Shown here piece after piece: positions 21,180-30,353 of a DNA stretch of 64,000 nucleotides; position 1 is the first letter of the stretch; each line of letters begins with the position of its first letter. The notes under the pieces are model-generated. The model saw only the letters and a list, made by a program, of their open reading frames with translations. It searched no databases and was not told the origin of the DNA. A program made the translations under genes and the position numbers. The DNA is from Gracilaria domingensis. Its lineage: Eukaryota > Rhodophyta > Florideophyceae > Gracilariales > Gracilariaceae. The stretch lies in NCBI GenBank assembly GCA_022539475.1, contig VCMS01000266.1, positions 1-64,000 on the forward strand, read 5' to 3'.

Positions 21180-22680
21180 GTTCGACTAACTCCTTGATTT
21201 ACCTGTACAGAAATGGTGTACTTTGTACATATACCTTACTTGCTTAACTTGGAAAGTTTAAAGACTTACAAACTTCATTTGCACAGAGCATATCCGCTAG
21301 TCTTCGGTGGCATGCACATGCGCCTATTGATTACGAATCTACCGAACTTAAAATTCGACAGAGAGAATATCCTGTACAGATGAAAACTTATCTCACTTGA
21401 GCGATGGCTAAGGAAGGTCGAAGAAGTACATAACTTCTTCAAGACCATCAACGAGTGCATCGATGTCAGAATTCCTACTACCACTGCCGGTCTCTTTCTT
21501 CTGCCCGGCATTTTGCATCGCGCATTGGATGGCACGATACACCTCCATGATCAAAAGCATGCATTACGTCCAATGATAAGTGAAACATCAAAAACAAGTG
21601 CGAGGCAACCAAATCGAACAGTCTGAAGTCCAGACGTACTTCAGCAAACGTTGGGACCCTGGTGAGCTTGGAGCATCTCACAAATGCTTCCGAACGTTGA
21701 CAACAGATCGTTTACCCATTACGTCTTGCAATGCGTACATTTTTCCGTTACAGTTCCTCGTACCGTTCACATTCGGTATCCATTGATGATACCAGGTTTC
21801 GATTTCATAGCAGCGGAGCACCTGAAGAACTCTGAGCTCTCCATCACAACATTGACGTCTGACTTGAACAGGAATACGAAGGTTTTGCTCGTATGGTATA
21901 AAACCGCCTTGAACTGAAGCGTGAGGAGCGGGATCAAACGTTTGAACTAGTTCCGAAGGGAGTGCCGCGTTTTTTTTCTTGTATCTCTCTCGGCGTTTCT
22001 GGTTTTCCCTTTCGCAATTGTTACTGACTGCCTTATATTTTCTCTTTCGCAGTGCATCTTTTAATACTCAACCAACAGCTACTATGGCATTGCTTTTGGA
22101 AGCAGTGCATATTTCCGAAGAGCCACTTGCTACACTCTCTTCAGAGATACTGTCAGGTCCATCATAATTTGAAACATCTTCTACAATGTGCCACGTAACT
22201 TTTGTCATTGAATCCAAATGAGAAGCGCGTCAAATGTTGATCGTGAGTGTCTTCGCATTGGGTGGAATTACTTCCTTTGGGACCATAACTATCTCCTCCG
22301 TGACGGATTGCTCTGATGCGGAGCTGCAGTGAGAAGGAGCAATACTCTGCGAGCCGGATGAAGAATAGGAAACACGAGCCTCATTATTCTTGCTCATGGC
22401 ACTATAAGATGTACTGGAGACAATAACCGAAAAACTGGGGATCTCTCAGAGGACAAAGCGTCTAGAACGGTTACAAGGAAGAAACGAGAGCGCACCGTAT
22501 GCAAGATAGAGATGTGGGGAAAACAGAATGAGTGATGAGCCTTATTCTATTTCGTGTCCTGTGTTCTACGGCCACTAATTTTCTTACACGCAGGTAATTT
22601 TGGAGGTATATCCGCAATGCAGTAGAGCTTCTATTTTTCTGGATACACGGCACCCTTCATTTGTGCTTTCTTTCTTTGAC
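21180..22680. other. Intergenic or repeat-derived stretch, nothing recognised
   Basis: There are only short frames on both strands and no conserved motif. Pyrimidine-rich tracts ending in TTTCGCAG at 22033-22051 resemble a splice acceptor but join no known frame. The 5' truncation point of the chromovirus is at its right edge. Confidence 0.3.
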
Positions 22681-22688
22681 CATGATCA

Positions 22689-25067
22689 GTGCGGTCGCCC
22701 AAGCTTTCGTCACACACTTGGGTTTTTGTCTACGGACCGCTGATTGATTTCTTATCGGATAATGGACCGCAGTTCGCGGCTAAGTTCTTTCAAGACGTCT
22801 GCCGCATCTTGCGGATCCAGAACTGGTTCAGGACAACATATCATCCCCAGAGTAAAGGGCAGGTTGAACGCTTTAACCGCACAATGCTCAATGCATTACG
22901 GACATTCGTTGCCGAGCATCCGTCGCAATGGGATCTGTACACTGATGCAATGAGGTATGCATACAATACGCAGGTCCATCGTACTACTCAGATCTCGCCG
23001 TTCGAGCTTGTGCTATCACGCGTTCCGCCGTCGGATGTCATCGAGCTACAGCCAGTACTGGAAAACTTTCCCTCGCCCCGCCTCCATAGGGACGAGTGGA
23101 AGCGATGGCTCACGAAGATTATTACTACGGTTAGGCAGAATATCGCTAATGCACAAGCCGCCTACAAGCGGAATTTCGACGCAAGAGTGCGCAGACATGC
23201 CCCTCAGATTAGGGAAGGTAGCTATGCCTTCATACGGAAGGAATACTACAACCTCGAGAAGGAGAAGCGTCACAAGCTTTCTCCTATCGCGGATGGTCCC
23301 TACCGGGTCATCTCAGTTACCGACACTACGGTTGTCCTTGACATCAAGGGTGAGCACGAGCGTTTTTCGCCGGATCGCGTAACGCCTGCACCAATGCCTG
23401 CTTCTCAGGAAACGCAACCGGAAACGCCGGACACCGCTACGCCTACTGCATAACCAGCCGCCGAAGCGGAATCGCGCACTCCACTGTCTGTATTGTCGCA
23501 TCCCAACCGCGGACTTGCTGATTTGCCGGCTGAGCCGGAGCCTCACCAGTCGGTCTCTGCTGCCGCTCACGTATGCACGCGGATACTGGCCTCTCCGGGG
23601 ATACTTACCACCGCCCCCGACGCTCCAACTGAGGAGGGGGAGGAGGAGGCAAATCGCTCGCTGTCGTTGTCGCCGTCGTCGATGGAATCGCCGTTGCAGG
23701 CCTCAATGTCGCACGCAAGTCGTAGTGAACAAGCGAGGACGACCGCCGCACAGCCGAACAATCGGAGAGACGCGAGCAACCCGCAGTTATCGCGGAAGCT
23801 TGAGGAGTAACGCACCACTTCGGTGGAGCACAAAGCCGGACACCCGGAAGAACACCAGGATGTAGCTGCTGCAGAAGTCGTCGCTTTGCCCGCGGATGGT
23901 ACTGTACTGCCATCACAGACGGAAGGACAGAAGCCTGCCCCAGCTGTGCAGCGTGAGACCGGCACGCCGGAAAAGAGTGTCGCAACCACAGCAACAGCTG
24001 CGTCAAATGCGGAACATACCCGCTCGCCGCAGCCGGAGCCCGACAGCGGTAGCGCACCTGTGCTGAAGAGAGCGGGGAGTCCGGAAGAAAAGTTAGTCAA
24101 AAGAGACCGTGCTGTTACGGCAGACCCGACTTCGGGAGATCTCAGTGAAGCATCGAGTGATGAAGCCGTTGAAAAAACGGAGGAAACCGCCAATATGGCG
24201 AGCCGATACGCCACAGTAAGTGGGGAGCAGCACAACGCTGCACACGCGCGCACATTGCGCCAAGTGTCTGGCTTCGCCGGCGACCCGCCTCCAGTAGAGG
24301 ACAACAGCACACGAGCCGGGCACGTGCCTGCTGTAAGGCTTGCGGCCGCCGAAAACGGAAATTCCGAATTCGAATCGGCAGCGCACAGCCGTGCAACGGC
24401 GCCGGCCCCATCACCAGCAGTGAGTGGCGAAACGCCGCCACGGCGCGCACACCAGCACCACTCGCTGGCACACCGCAAGGCGGACTGTTCACTCTCACGA
24501 CCGGAGATCCCGCCGGAACGCCGGAAGCTCGCTGTTCGAGAAGACCAAAGTAAGGTCAGAGCCCGACAACACGGGGAGAAAAGCCAGCAATCTGGAAGCC
24601 TGAATGTCAGGAACACACAATCCTCACCGGGGCCACCTGGCGTACAGAACGCACTGCCGTCAGGACGGAAGCCGTTTGGCAGCGACGCCCACGACGGGAA
24701 AGCAATCAACGACACCCCAGAAGAGGGCACAATAACCGAACCGCACACTGAGCGGCGTGTCCTCGACAGGGAGTACGTTATGCACCGTCTGATCAGTCAC
24801 GGCTACGCCTCTGATGGAGAGCTATTGTATCGAGTCTGTTGGTACGGCTGTCCTTCTTCGAAGGATACGCATGAGCCTATCGAGCATCTTCCTCGCTCTA
24901 AGGTCCACAGTACCACCGTAGCACACGGAAACCGATACTGGCTACGCTGGACAGAGCCCGAGTGGGCTGACCACCCACAACTGGTGAGTTATGCCGTCTC
25001 GGACGGAATATGCCGCTTCACGCGGATGGAATTGCATCATGCAAAACGTGCCACTTCACGCGGATGA
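22689..25067 (+). pseudogene. Chromovirus integrase-linker-chromodomain, two in-frame stops
   Basis: One frame carries the whole product, interrupted by TAA at 23451-23453 and TAA at 23808-23810. The integrase core shows FLSDNGPQF (Asp at 22758) and GQVERFNRT (Glu at 22866), a D-35-E spacing as in retroviral-type integrases; the first Asp is lost by truncation. A one-base shift at about 22705 separates AFVTHL from WVFVYGP. The C-terminal integrase has the GPY element KLSPIADGPYRVISV and ends DRVTPAP. After a Pro/Glu/Ala-rich linker of roughly 440 codons comes a chromodomain (24771-24905): REYVMHRLISHG, LLYRVCWYGCP, THEPIEHLP. The usual TWEP Trp of the methyl-lysine cage is His. Chromodomains steer such elements toward marked heterochromatin. 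Two stops and the missing pol make it dead. Confidence 0.75.
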
Positions 25068-25362
25068 AACGATGTTGATACTAGAAAGCCGCCCTAGGCG
25101 GACGCTATTAAAAAACAGCAACATGTCGCTCTATGCGGACAGTCTCTGTCTGAACAGACGAGCCGCGAAACGCGGAAGCCACTTACAGTGGAGAAGAAGA
25201 TGAAGAAAAAAGAAGCCTAAGAAGAAGGAGAAGAAGCCAGGACACTGGAAGGAAGACTAAGAAGTTTTATCGCTACAGCCGCTTGTGCGGAAAAGTTACC
25301 GTTCTCTTGTGGGCCATTCGCAACAGCCTCAAACGAGGTATTGCCCACTGAGAAGGGGGAGA
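25068..25362. repeat. String of short GC hairpins ending in a polypurine tract
   Basis: This is non-coding and packed with tiny perfect inverted repeats. Examples are CCGCC-CTA-GGCGG (25089-25101), TCTGT-CTGA-ACAGA (25145-25158), CCGCG-AAA-CGCGG (25163-25175) and CCGC-TTGT-GCGG (25279-25290). It ends in CTGAGAAGGGGGAGA (25348-25362), identical to the tract at 27333-27347. See the related finding for hairpins inside the upstream reading frame. Confidence 0.6.
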
Positions 25363-25488
25363 ACAAGACGAAAAGTTTGAGGCAAGCCAGCAAGGCTGGA
25401 GAAGTTTACCTCTAACTATTGAGTCGCCCCTCATCATCGGGGTCTATCGCGGACTACCGCAGCCCGTCAGGGATCGCGAGCCGGGGAA

Positions 25489-27294
25489 TTACGAGGCGGA
25501 CGGCCCAGCACCTGGGGTGCCCCCACTACCGGAAGCCCCGGAGAAGCGCTGTGCCGCTATCGCTTGCAACTCCGACTCGTCGGTCACCGTATCAGGAACG
25601 GCCACTCCCACGCCTCGGACGAAGTCGCGAATGACCGCCGCTCGCGGAGTGAGAGAGGAACTGCCGCCCCCGGCGGATGCTACGTCCTGAGCGCACGGGC
25701 CGGTCGGATCGGGAGCCGCTACAGCGGGTGGGACAACAACCACGACTTCGTCGTCGTCGCCCATAGCTCCGGGCTCCGGTACAACCTCCACGCCCACTGG
25801 GCTCCCCTCATCCATGGGGCTTCCTCCCTCAGTAGGGTCATCACCGTCGTCATCGACGTGTACGAACCGACGCGGGTGCCCTTCCGGGATATGGCGCTCT
25901 TCTCGGCGGCGACCAGCCGCCTCAGCGGGGCCAATTATCTCCCAAATCCATGGGTCAAAGTATAAGAAGTCGCCGGCATTGACGTTCCGTCCGGGAGAAC
26001 GGTCGGACTGCTGACGAACCCCGTCGGAAACCTGACTAGCAGGCACCTCATTCCAGTCAATCTGGTTAATGACGTCCACCAACGCGGTGGCTTCGCGCGC
26101 ATTGCGGACCGAGCCGAGCACTTCGGAGAGATCCAACGCTCGGATCGCTTGCCGGATGAGCTCCGGGATGAACCAAACTCGGTACGAATCATATGCCTCG
26201 ATGAGGAGGAAAGCCGCAACGCGGACGGTCCATTCTGTTGCCAGGATGCTCCACAGGCCGCGAGGCGGATCATTCATGAAGTACGAGCCTATGTAAGTTA
26301 GGCAGGGCGGTAGCTCTACGTGACACCCTCGTGGGACTTCGACCGCACGCCAGAATGACTGCAGCGGCAGGTATCGCCCAGTATGGGAATGACGCGCGAT
26401 GTGCTCCACCTCCGTGCACTGGTACGGCACCAGTACCCCGAAGCGGGAACGCCATTTCCTCTCGAATCGGAGGCCTTCATGAAATTGAGACCCGTCCAGG
26501 ACGGCGAAGGAACCGGAACTCGCCGCGAAAAATGGGCCGCGCCCACAGGATCAACTTCTGCTGCGGCTGAACGGTGTCCGAATATCGGTCAATTTCGTCC
26601 AACGCGTTGGCTAGATGGTCGCCGAACCGACCTCGCCGAAAGTTCGGTAACGTGCTCCGTCGTACTGGTACTGTGCCGGCACCGGATGTTCGTTCGGAGC
26701 TCGGAAGTGTCGCGCGTACGCAATGCGGGCCATTTCATTGCGAGCGAATTATCTCGTCTCGTTTCGTCCTACAAACAGGCAGCTCGGTATAACCGCAACG
26801 CGGGCGATCCAGTCCCATGAACGGGTAACGTCTGCAGGAAGCACACCAGGGAGTTGACCGTCGACAGCGTACTAGTCGACGAGCTCGGTATCCCGAACGC
26901 CTTCGGCGTCAAGCCAGGGAGCCTGGGCGAGAAGGAAACTGTGCCGGTGCGGATCCCGGATGCGTAACGCGCCTGCGGTAGGCCACCCGCCCAGCGTAGC
27001 TGGCATCTCGGCGTTGAACAAATCCCATACGGGCGCGGGACCAGCCTGAGCTGGAGCGTGATCCTGTCCGGAAGAACCCGGTTGAGAGGCAGCCGCTGAC
27101 TGCGGAAGAGGTACAGACCGGAACGGCGAGTTGGACACTTGCATACGTGCCGTCGAGGACGGAGGGCCGTTCGGTGCGTTGGACATCGCGGGAGGGCTCG
27201 TGATGGCGAGGTTCGCTACTGACACGGGAGGTCTTGGTGGCTCCGAACAGTTCTCGGCAGACCCGTCTTGGGAGACTTCCTTATATACCTCCAT
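25489..27294 (-). pseudogene. Antisense ORF of the chromovirus (unknown protein, about 600 codons)
   Basis: Starting at MEVYKEVSQDGSAEN (27294), 39 nt from the polypurine tract, a Pro/Ser-rich N-terminus leads to PVWDLFNAEMPATLGGW and stops at TAG 26874-26872. The same frame resumes through DVTRSWDWIARVAVIP to a TAA (26751-26749) and on to RTFG. Two frameshifts (about 26640 and 26535) link GDHLANALDEIDRYSDT and the long last frame (26430-25489). That frame includes a hydrophobic stretch (WSILATEWTVRVAAFLLIEAY) and an acidic Pro-rich tail. Composition is coherent across the breaks, so one gene is likely. No zinc knuckle, protease or transmembrane envelope signature is visible. Antisense ORFs between integrase and 3' LTR are known from some plant Ty3/gypsy lineages; homology to those is not shown. 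Confidence 0.5.
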
Positions 27295-27332
27295 CGCGAG
27301 GCGTGTCGAGCCGACGGAGTCGGTGTCTCAGC

Positions 27333-27347
27333 CTGAGAAGGGGGAGA
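27333..27347 (+). promoter_or_regulatory. Terminal polypurine tract
   Basis: CTGAGAAGGGGGAGA stands immediately before the TG that opens the putative LTR, the position where plus-strand DNA priming is expected. An identical 15-mer lies at 25348-25362. Confidence 0.55.
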
Positions 27348-27348
27348 T

Positions 27349-28138
27349 GTAGAGCAAAACGCCCTCTGTGGGGATGCACCGAGGTGTTTTTCATAGTTTG
27401 TTGATCGGTTACCGGCTTCGACACCTCAGGTTATGAGAGGCTACTGGGGCAGTAGCCCTATTTTGGGGTATGCCTAGGAAGGGTAGTATTTCTGCACACG
27501 TGTGCCAAGTTGGCCCGATAGCGGGTGCGCCGTGGCAAGCCTGCCACGGTTGCACACCTGTAGGGAATCGGCCGGCATTGCCGGGTAGTTAGATATTTCA
27601 ATTGATATTTTCAAGTGCCGTACATAAGTGGCGGCACTTGCCGCCACTGTACGGAAAGTAAACCTCAAGGAGGCTTCTGGCTCTGACTTTCTTGCCGCTT
27701 GTGAACAGTCTTCGTCCCTAATCAGACAAGCCGCCATATTCCGGGCTAGTCATCCAACCTCTACCACTGAGGAGTTCTAGACCGTCGTCACGGCATCTTT
27801 TCTGTTCTTCTATTGTTATTATTTCCGTCACACGGCTCTTATCGTTCTGCCGTGTTATAAACGTTTGACCCACGTTGTTTGGGAATACTTCTCGATCTCG
27901 CGAGGGAGTGCACCGTTGCGCGGCTCGTTGGTTGCCCGTTTTGCTTAATACCGTTGGTTTGGATATCTCTACTCGCTGTGGCTCGCCGGAACTATTCGGA
28001 TACCACGCCAATTCTACCTACCCCAATCTTCGGCTGCACGCCCAGGACGGGACTGCCCGGATTTACACCCGGCCTGTGTCAGCCCTTCCGGAGGATTCTA
28101 CCACCGACTCTACCCCTATAGAGAGCGGGGGCTAAACA
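27349..28138 (+). repeat. Putative 3' LTR (about 790 bp), rich in perfect short inverted repeats
   Basis: Bounded by TGTAG and AAACA, directly after the polypurine tract. It holds GGCTACTG-GGG-CAGTAGCC (27439-27457), CACACGTGTG (about 27495), CCGTGGCA-AGCC-TGCCACGG (27530-27549) and a larger hairpin with AGTGGCGG/CCGCCACT inside CCGTAC/GTACGG (27618-27654). No second LTR copy is in the window because the 5' end is missing, so the boundaries cannot be confirmed here. Confidence 0.45.
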
Positions 28139-30353
28139 CTCTAAAGATGCGCTTTCCGCGACGTGGCTCTCGTTTGCCCACTCGTGGGATTGCACCACAA
28201 ACGTGAGTTGGGATCAATACAAAACATTCTAGATTATTTTGGAAAAATGCCGTTAGCAACGTCTAACATAATTCAATTTTGAAAAACGAATTGAGAGAAA
28301 ATATGTATGTCTCAATCACTCTGTGTTATAACAAAAAACAGGATGACGTTGGTGCTCATAGACGGTACAGAATAAAGTAAAACAATCAAAGATGCCGCAG
28401 ACAGAATACATTTGGTAGAGAAAACGTTTAATTGGCTGCTAGGAGCCGCATGGGGCCTTAAAGTCGCCAAACCGATACAATTGGTTTGCAAAGGCCACTT
28501 GCGGCCTGCCACATGCGGCCTGATAGGGTCTAAAATTTGGTTTTATCGGCTGAGACAGTAGAAAGTTGTTGCCAAGGGTGTACAAAGTTTGTAAATATTA
28601 GTAGTTTACATTCAAAATTAAAACATTTTATTTGGGTCTTTTTTGTAGATACGCATTGGTATTTGGCAATTTCCCGATAATAGTTGAGAAAAAGGTATGA
28701 TTGATTACCAAAATGTAGGTATTGAAAGAAGTGGGGCATGAGGCTTTGAGACCACGATAACTTGTTATGTATAAGGAAAGCTCTATGAGAAGAAGTACTA
28801 TGATGAACTTAGAAAAATACTGTTTCTCTGATAAGCATGTTCTTAATATCGCTGCATTTGAAAACATTATGGAAATTGTGTTTTATGCAAGATATGGGTT
28901 TAGTATAAAGAAAGTGCATAGTAAGCATTTAGTATAACTGAGAACGAAAGCCTGGTATCCAGAAGTGTGACAGTCACGTTGAGCAGAGAAGTTGGAATGC
29001 GCGGCTCGGATCCAATGAAATGGTGTCCGTGTTCCACCATGTTTGTTTTGTTGTTTTTTTGTGTTTCTACAAAGGTCATAGATCTATATTTACTTTTGTG
29101 GCGTTGCGGCCGCTCTACGGCCAATCAAATTTTGTCTGCGGCCTCCGCAGTTTCCAATTTTCCTAGACATAAGCGAACCGTCTCAAAAGCGTTAATGCAG
29201 CAGCGTTTATGGGCGAGAGGCTAGTCAGAGGGCATCTCAGCGCCACATGGTCTTTGACATTGTGCCACAACAATCTTTCAGTCTTTCTGCATCATGTTGG
29301 CCACTGAAGACACCGTGAGCGACCTTTTTTCCACCCAATCTTCATCTCAATCGGCTAAACCAGGTGCAAAAACCAATCTATAGCTTTTCACCGTCCTCCA
29401 ACCCCTACGGAGTCCGCACGAGTAGCTCTCTCATCCATCGCCCATTTGGAACTTTCGCTCAGTGGAAAAATACAGGGAAACGATGGTAGGATCTTCAATA
29501 ACCTGCCGTGACCTACTGCTTACGAGCTGTTAGAAGGGGACAGTTTAGCGGCGGATAAGGCCACCACACAGGTCCAGGAGGAGAGCGACCAGGGAGCAGA
29601 CCGATCGCTCGGACGAGATAAACGACATGCCAGAACTTGAGCAGTAATACCTTTAGAAGGGTATTAGTGAGATTGCTCACGGTTTCGGTGAGAGAATGCG
29701 TGTTCGAGCAACGCTCGGCAGGTACAAAGGTGCAATACTGGAGCTTTCAGTATGGGTCTGGAATACATATACTGTATATATATTCAAGACCCATACTGAT
29801 ATGATATACAGCACTTGTCAATAATGTAGTTTTCTCCACGCACAGGGGCTCAGAACGAGGGCGAGAGAGATGTATCCTTAGTAGTCCTCCTGTTTTATCG
29901 GACTAAGTAAGAATACCGTCGGGAACGGACCACACTAAAGAAAGAAAAGAGAAAACTCTTGTGAAGTTTTTGAAAATCGCTCAAGAATGCGAACTTGAAG
30001 GGGATTCGAAACAAATCCAAACATGCTATGAATTGTACCGTGTTGTTATGCGTATCTACAAAGCCGAACGAGTCGCCTCCACTTTAAGCCCATCGCCCTG
30101 CAGTCCGAGAAACTTTTTGTCCCGTTGGTGGGATATGAGGATTGAGAATCTTGGTTTTAACCCATCTGTGATATTAAAAAGAAGAATCCATCAACATCAT
30201 GATCTTCATGATGATAGACGATTTCAAAACGTAATTGTACATTCCAGCTTGCTTTCGTTTGCTTCGCAAACAAAAACAAACACATTTCGTTTGCCAATCA
30301 CCAATTTCGCTTAAGCTTCCGTGTCCAGACTACTCGAAGACCATAGCATTGCG
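28139..30353. other. A/T-rich spacer between mobile region and host gene island
   Basis: No supported gene. Repeated GCGGCC-containing strings occur near 28445-28525 and 29100-29145, and A/T-rich sequence lies between. Small hairpins include TAATACC/GGTATTA near 29650 and the strong inverted repeat listed at 29747-29799. The longest frame (29961-30314) shows no domain. Confidence 0.35.
29747..29799. repeat. 53-bp inverted repeat
   Basis: TCAGTATGGGTCT and AGACCCATACTGA are exact reverse complements (13 bp). The interior GAATACATATA / TATATATATTC extends the stem with one mismatch around a 3-5 nt centre. The A/T-rich core would melt easily. It is not beside a recognised gene. Confidence 0.7.

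Larger units (their letters stand above)
22680..28138 (+). mobile_element. 5'-truncated Ty3/gypsy chromovirus with antisense ORF and putative 3' LTR
   Basis: Order: integrase (22689 on), long linker, chromodomain, hairpin-rich non-coding stretch, polypurine tract, antisense ORF, second polypurine tract, putative LTR. Gag, protease, reverse transcriptase and RNase H are absent, so the copy lacks its 5' half. The putative LTR starts TGTAG at 27349, straight after the polypurine tract CTGAGAAGGGGGAGA, and is drawn to CTAAACA at 28138 by the TG...CA rule. The right boundary is the least certain. Confidence 0.65.

Noticed and set aside
23567-24748. 393-codon minus-strand frame opposite the chromovirus linker
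   Set aside because: It is a GC-rich shadow of the linker frame. The sense strand is in register with integrase and chromodomain, so the reverse frame is not supported.
28504-29150. Possible terminal inverted repeats around GCGGCC...AAAATTTGG
   Set aside because: The match between 28504-28540 and the complement of 29100-29145 is patchy, with several indels, and no target duplication is seen.
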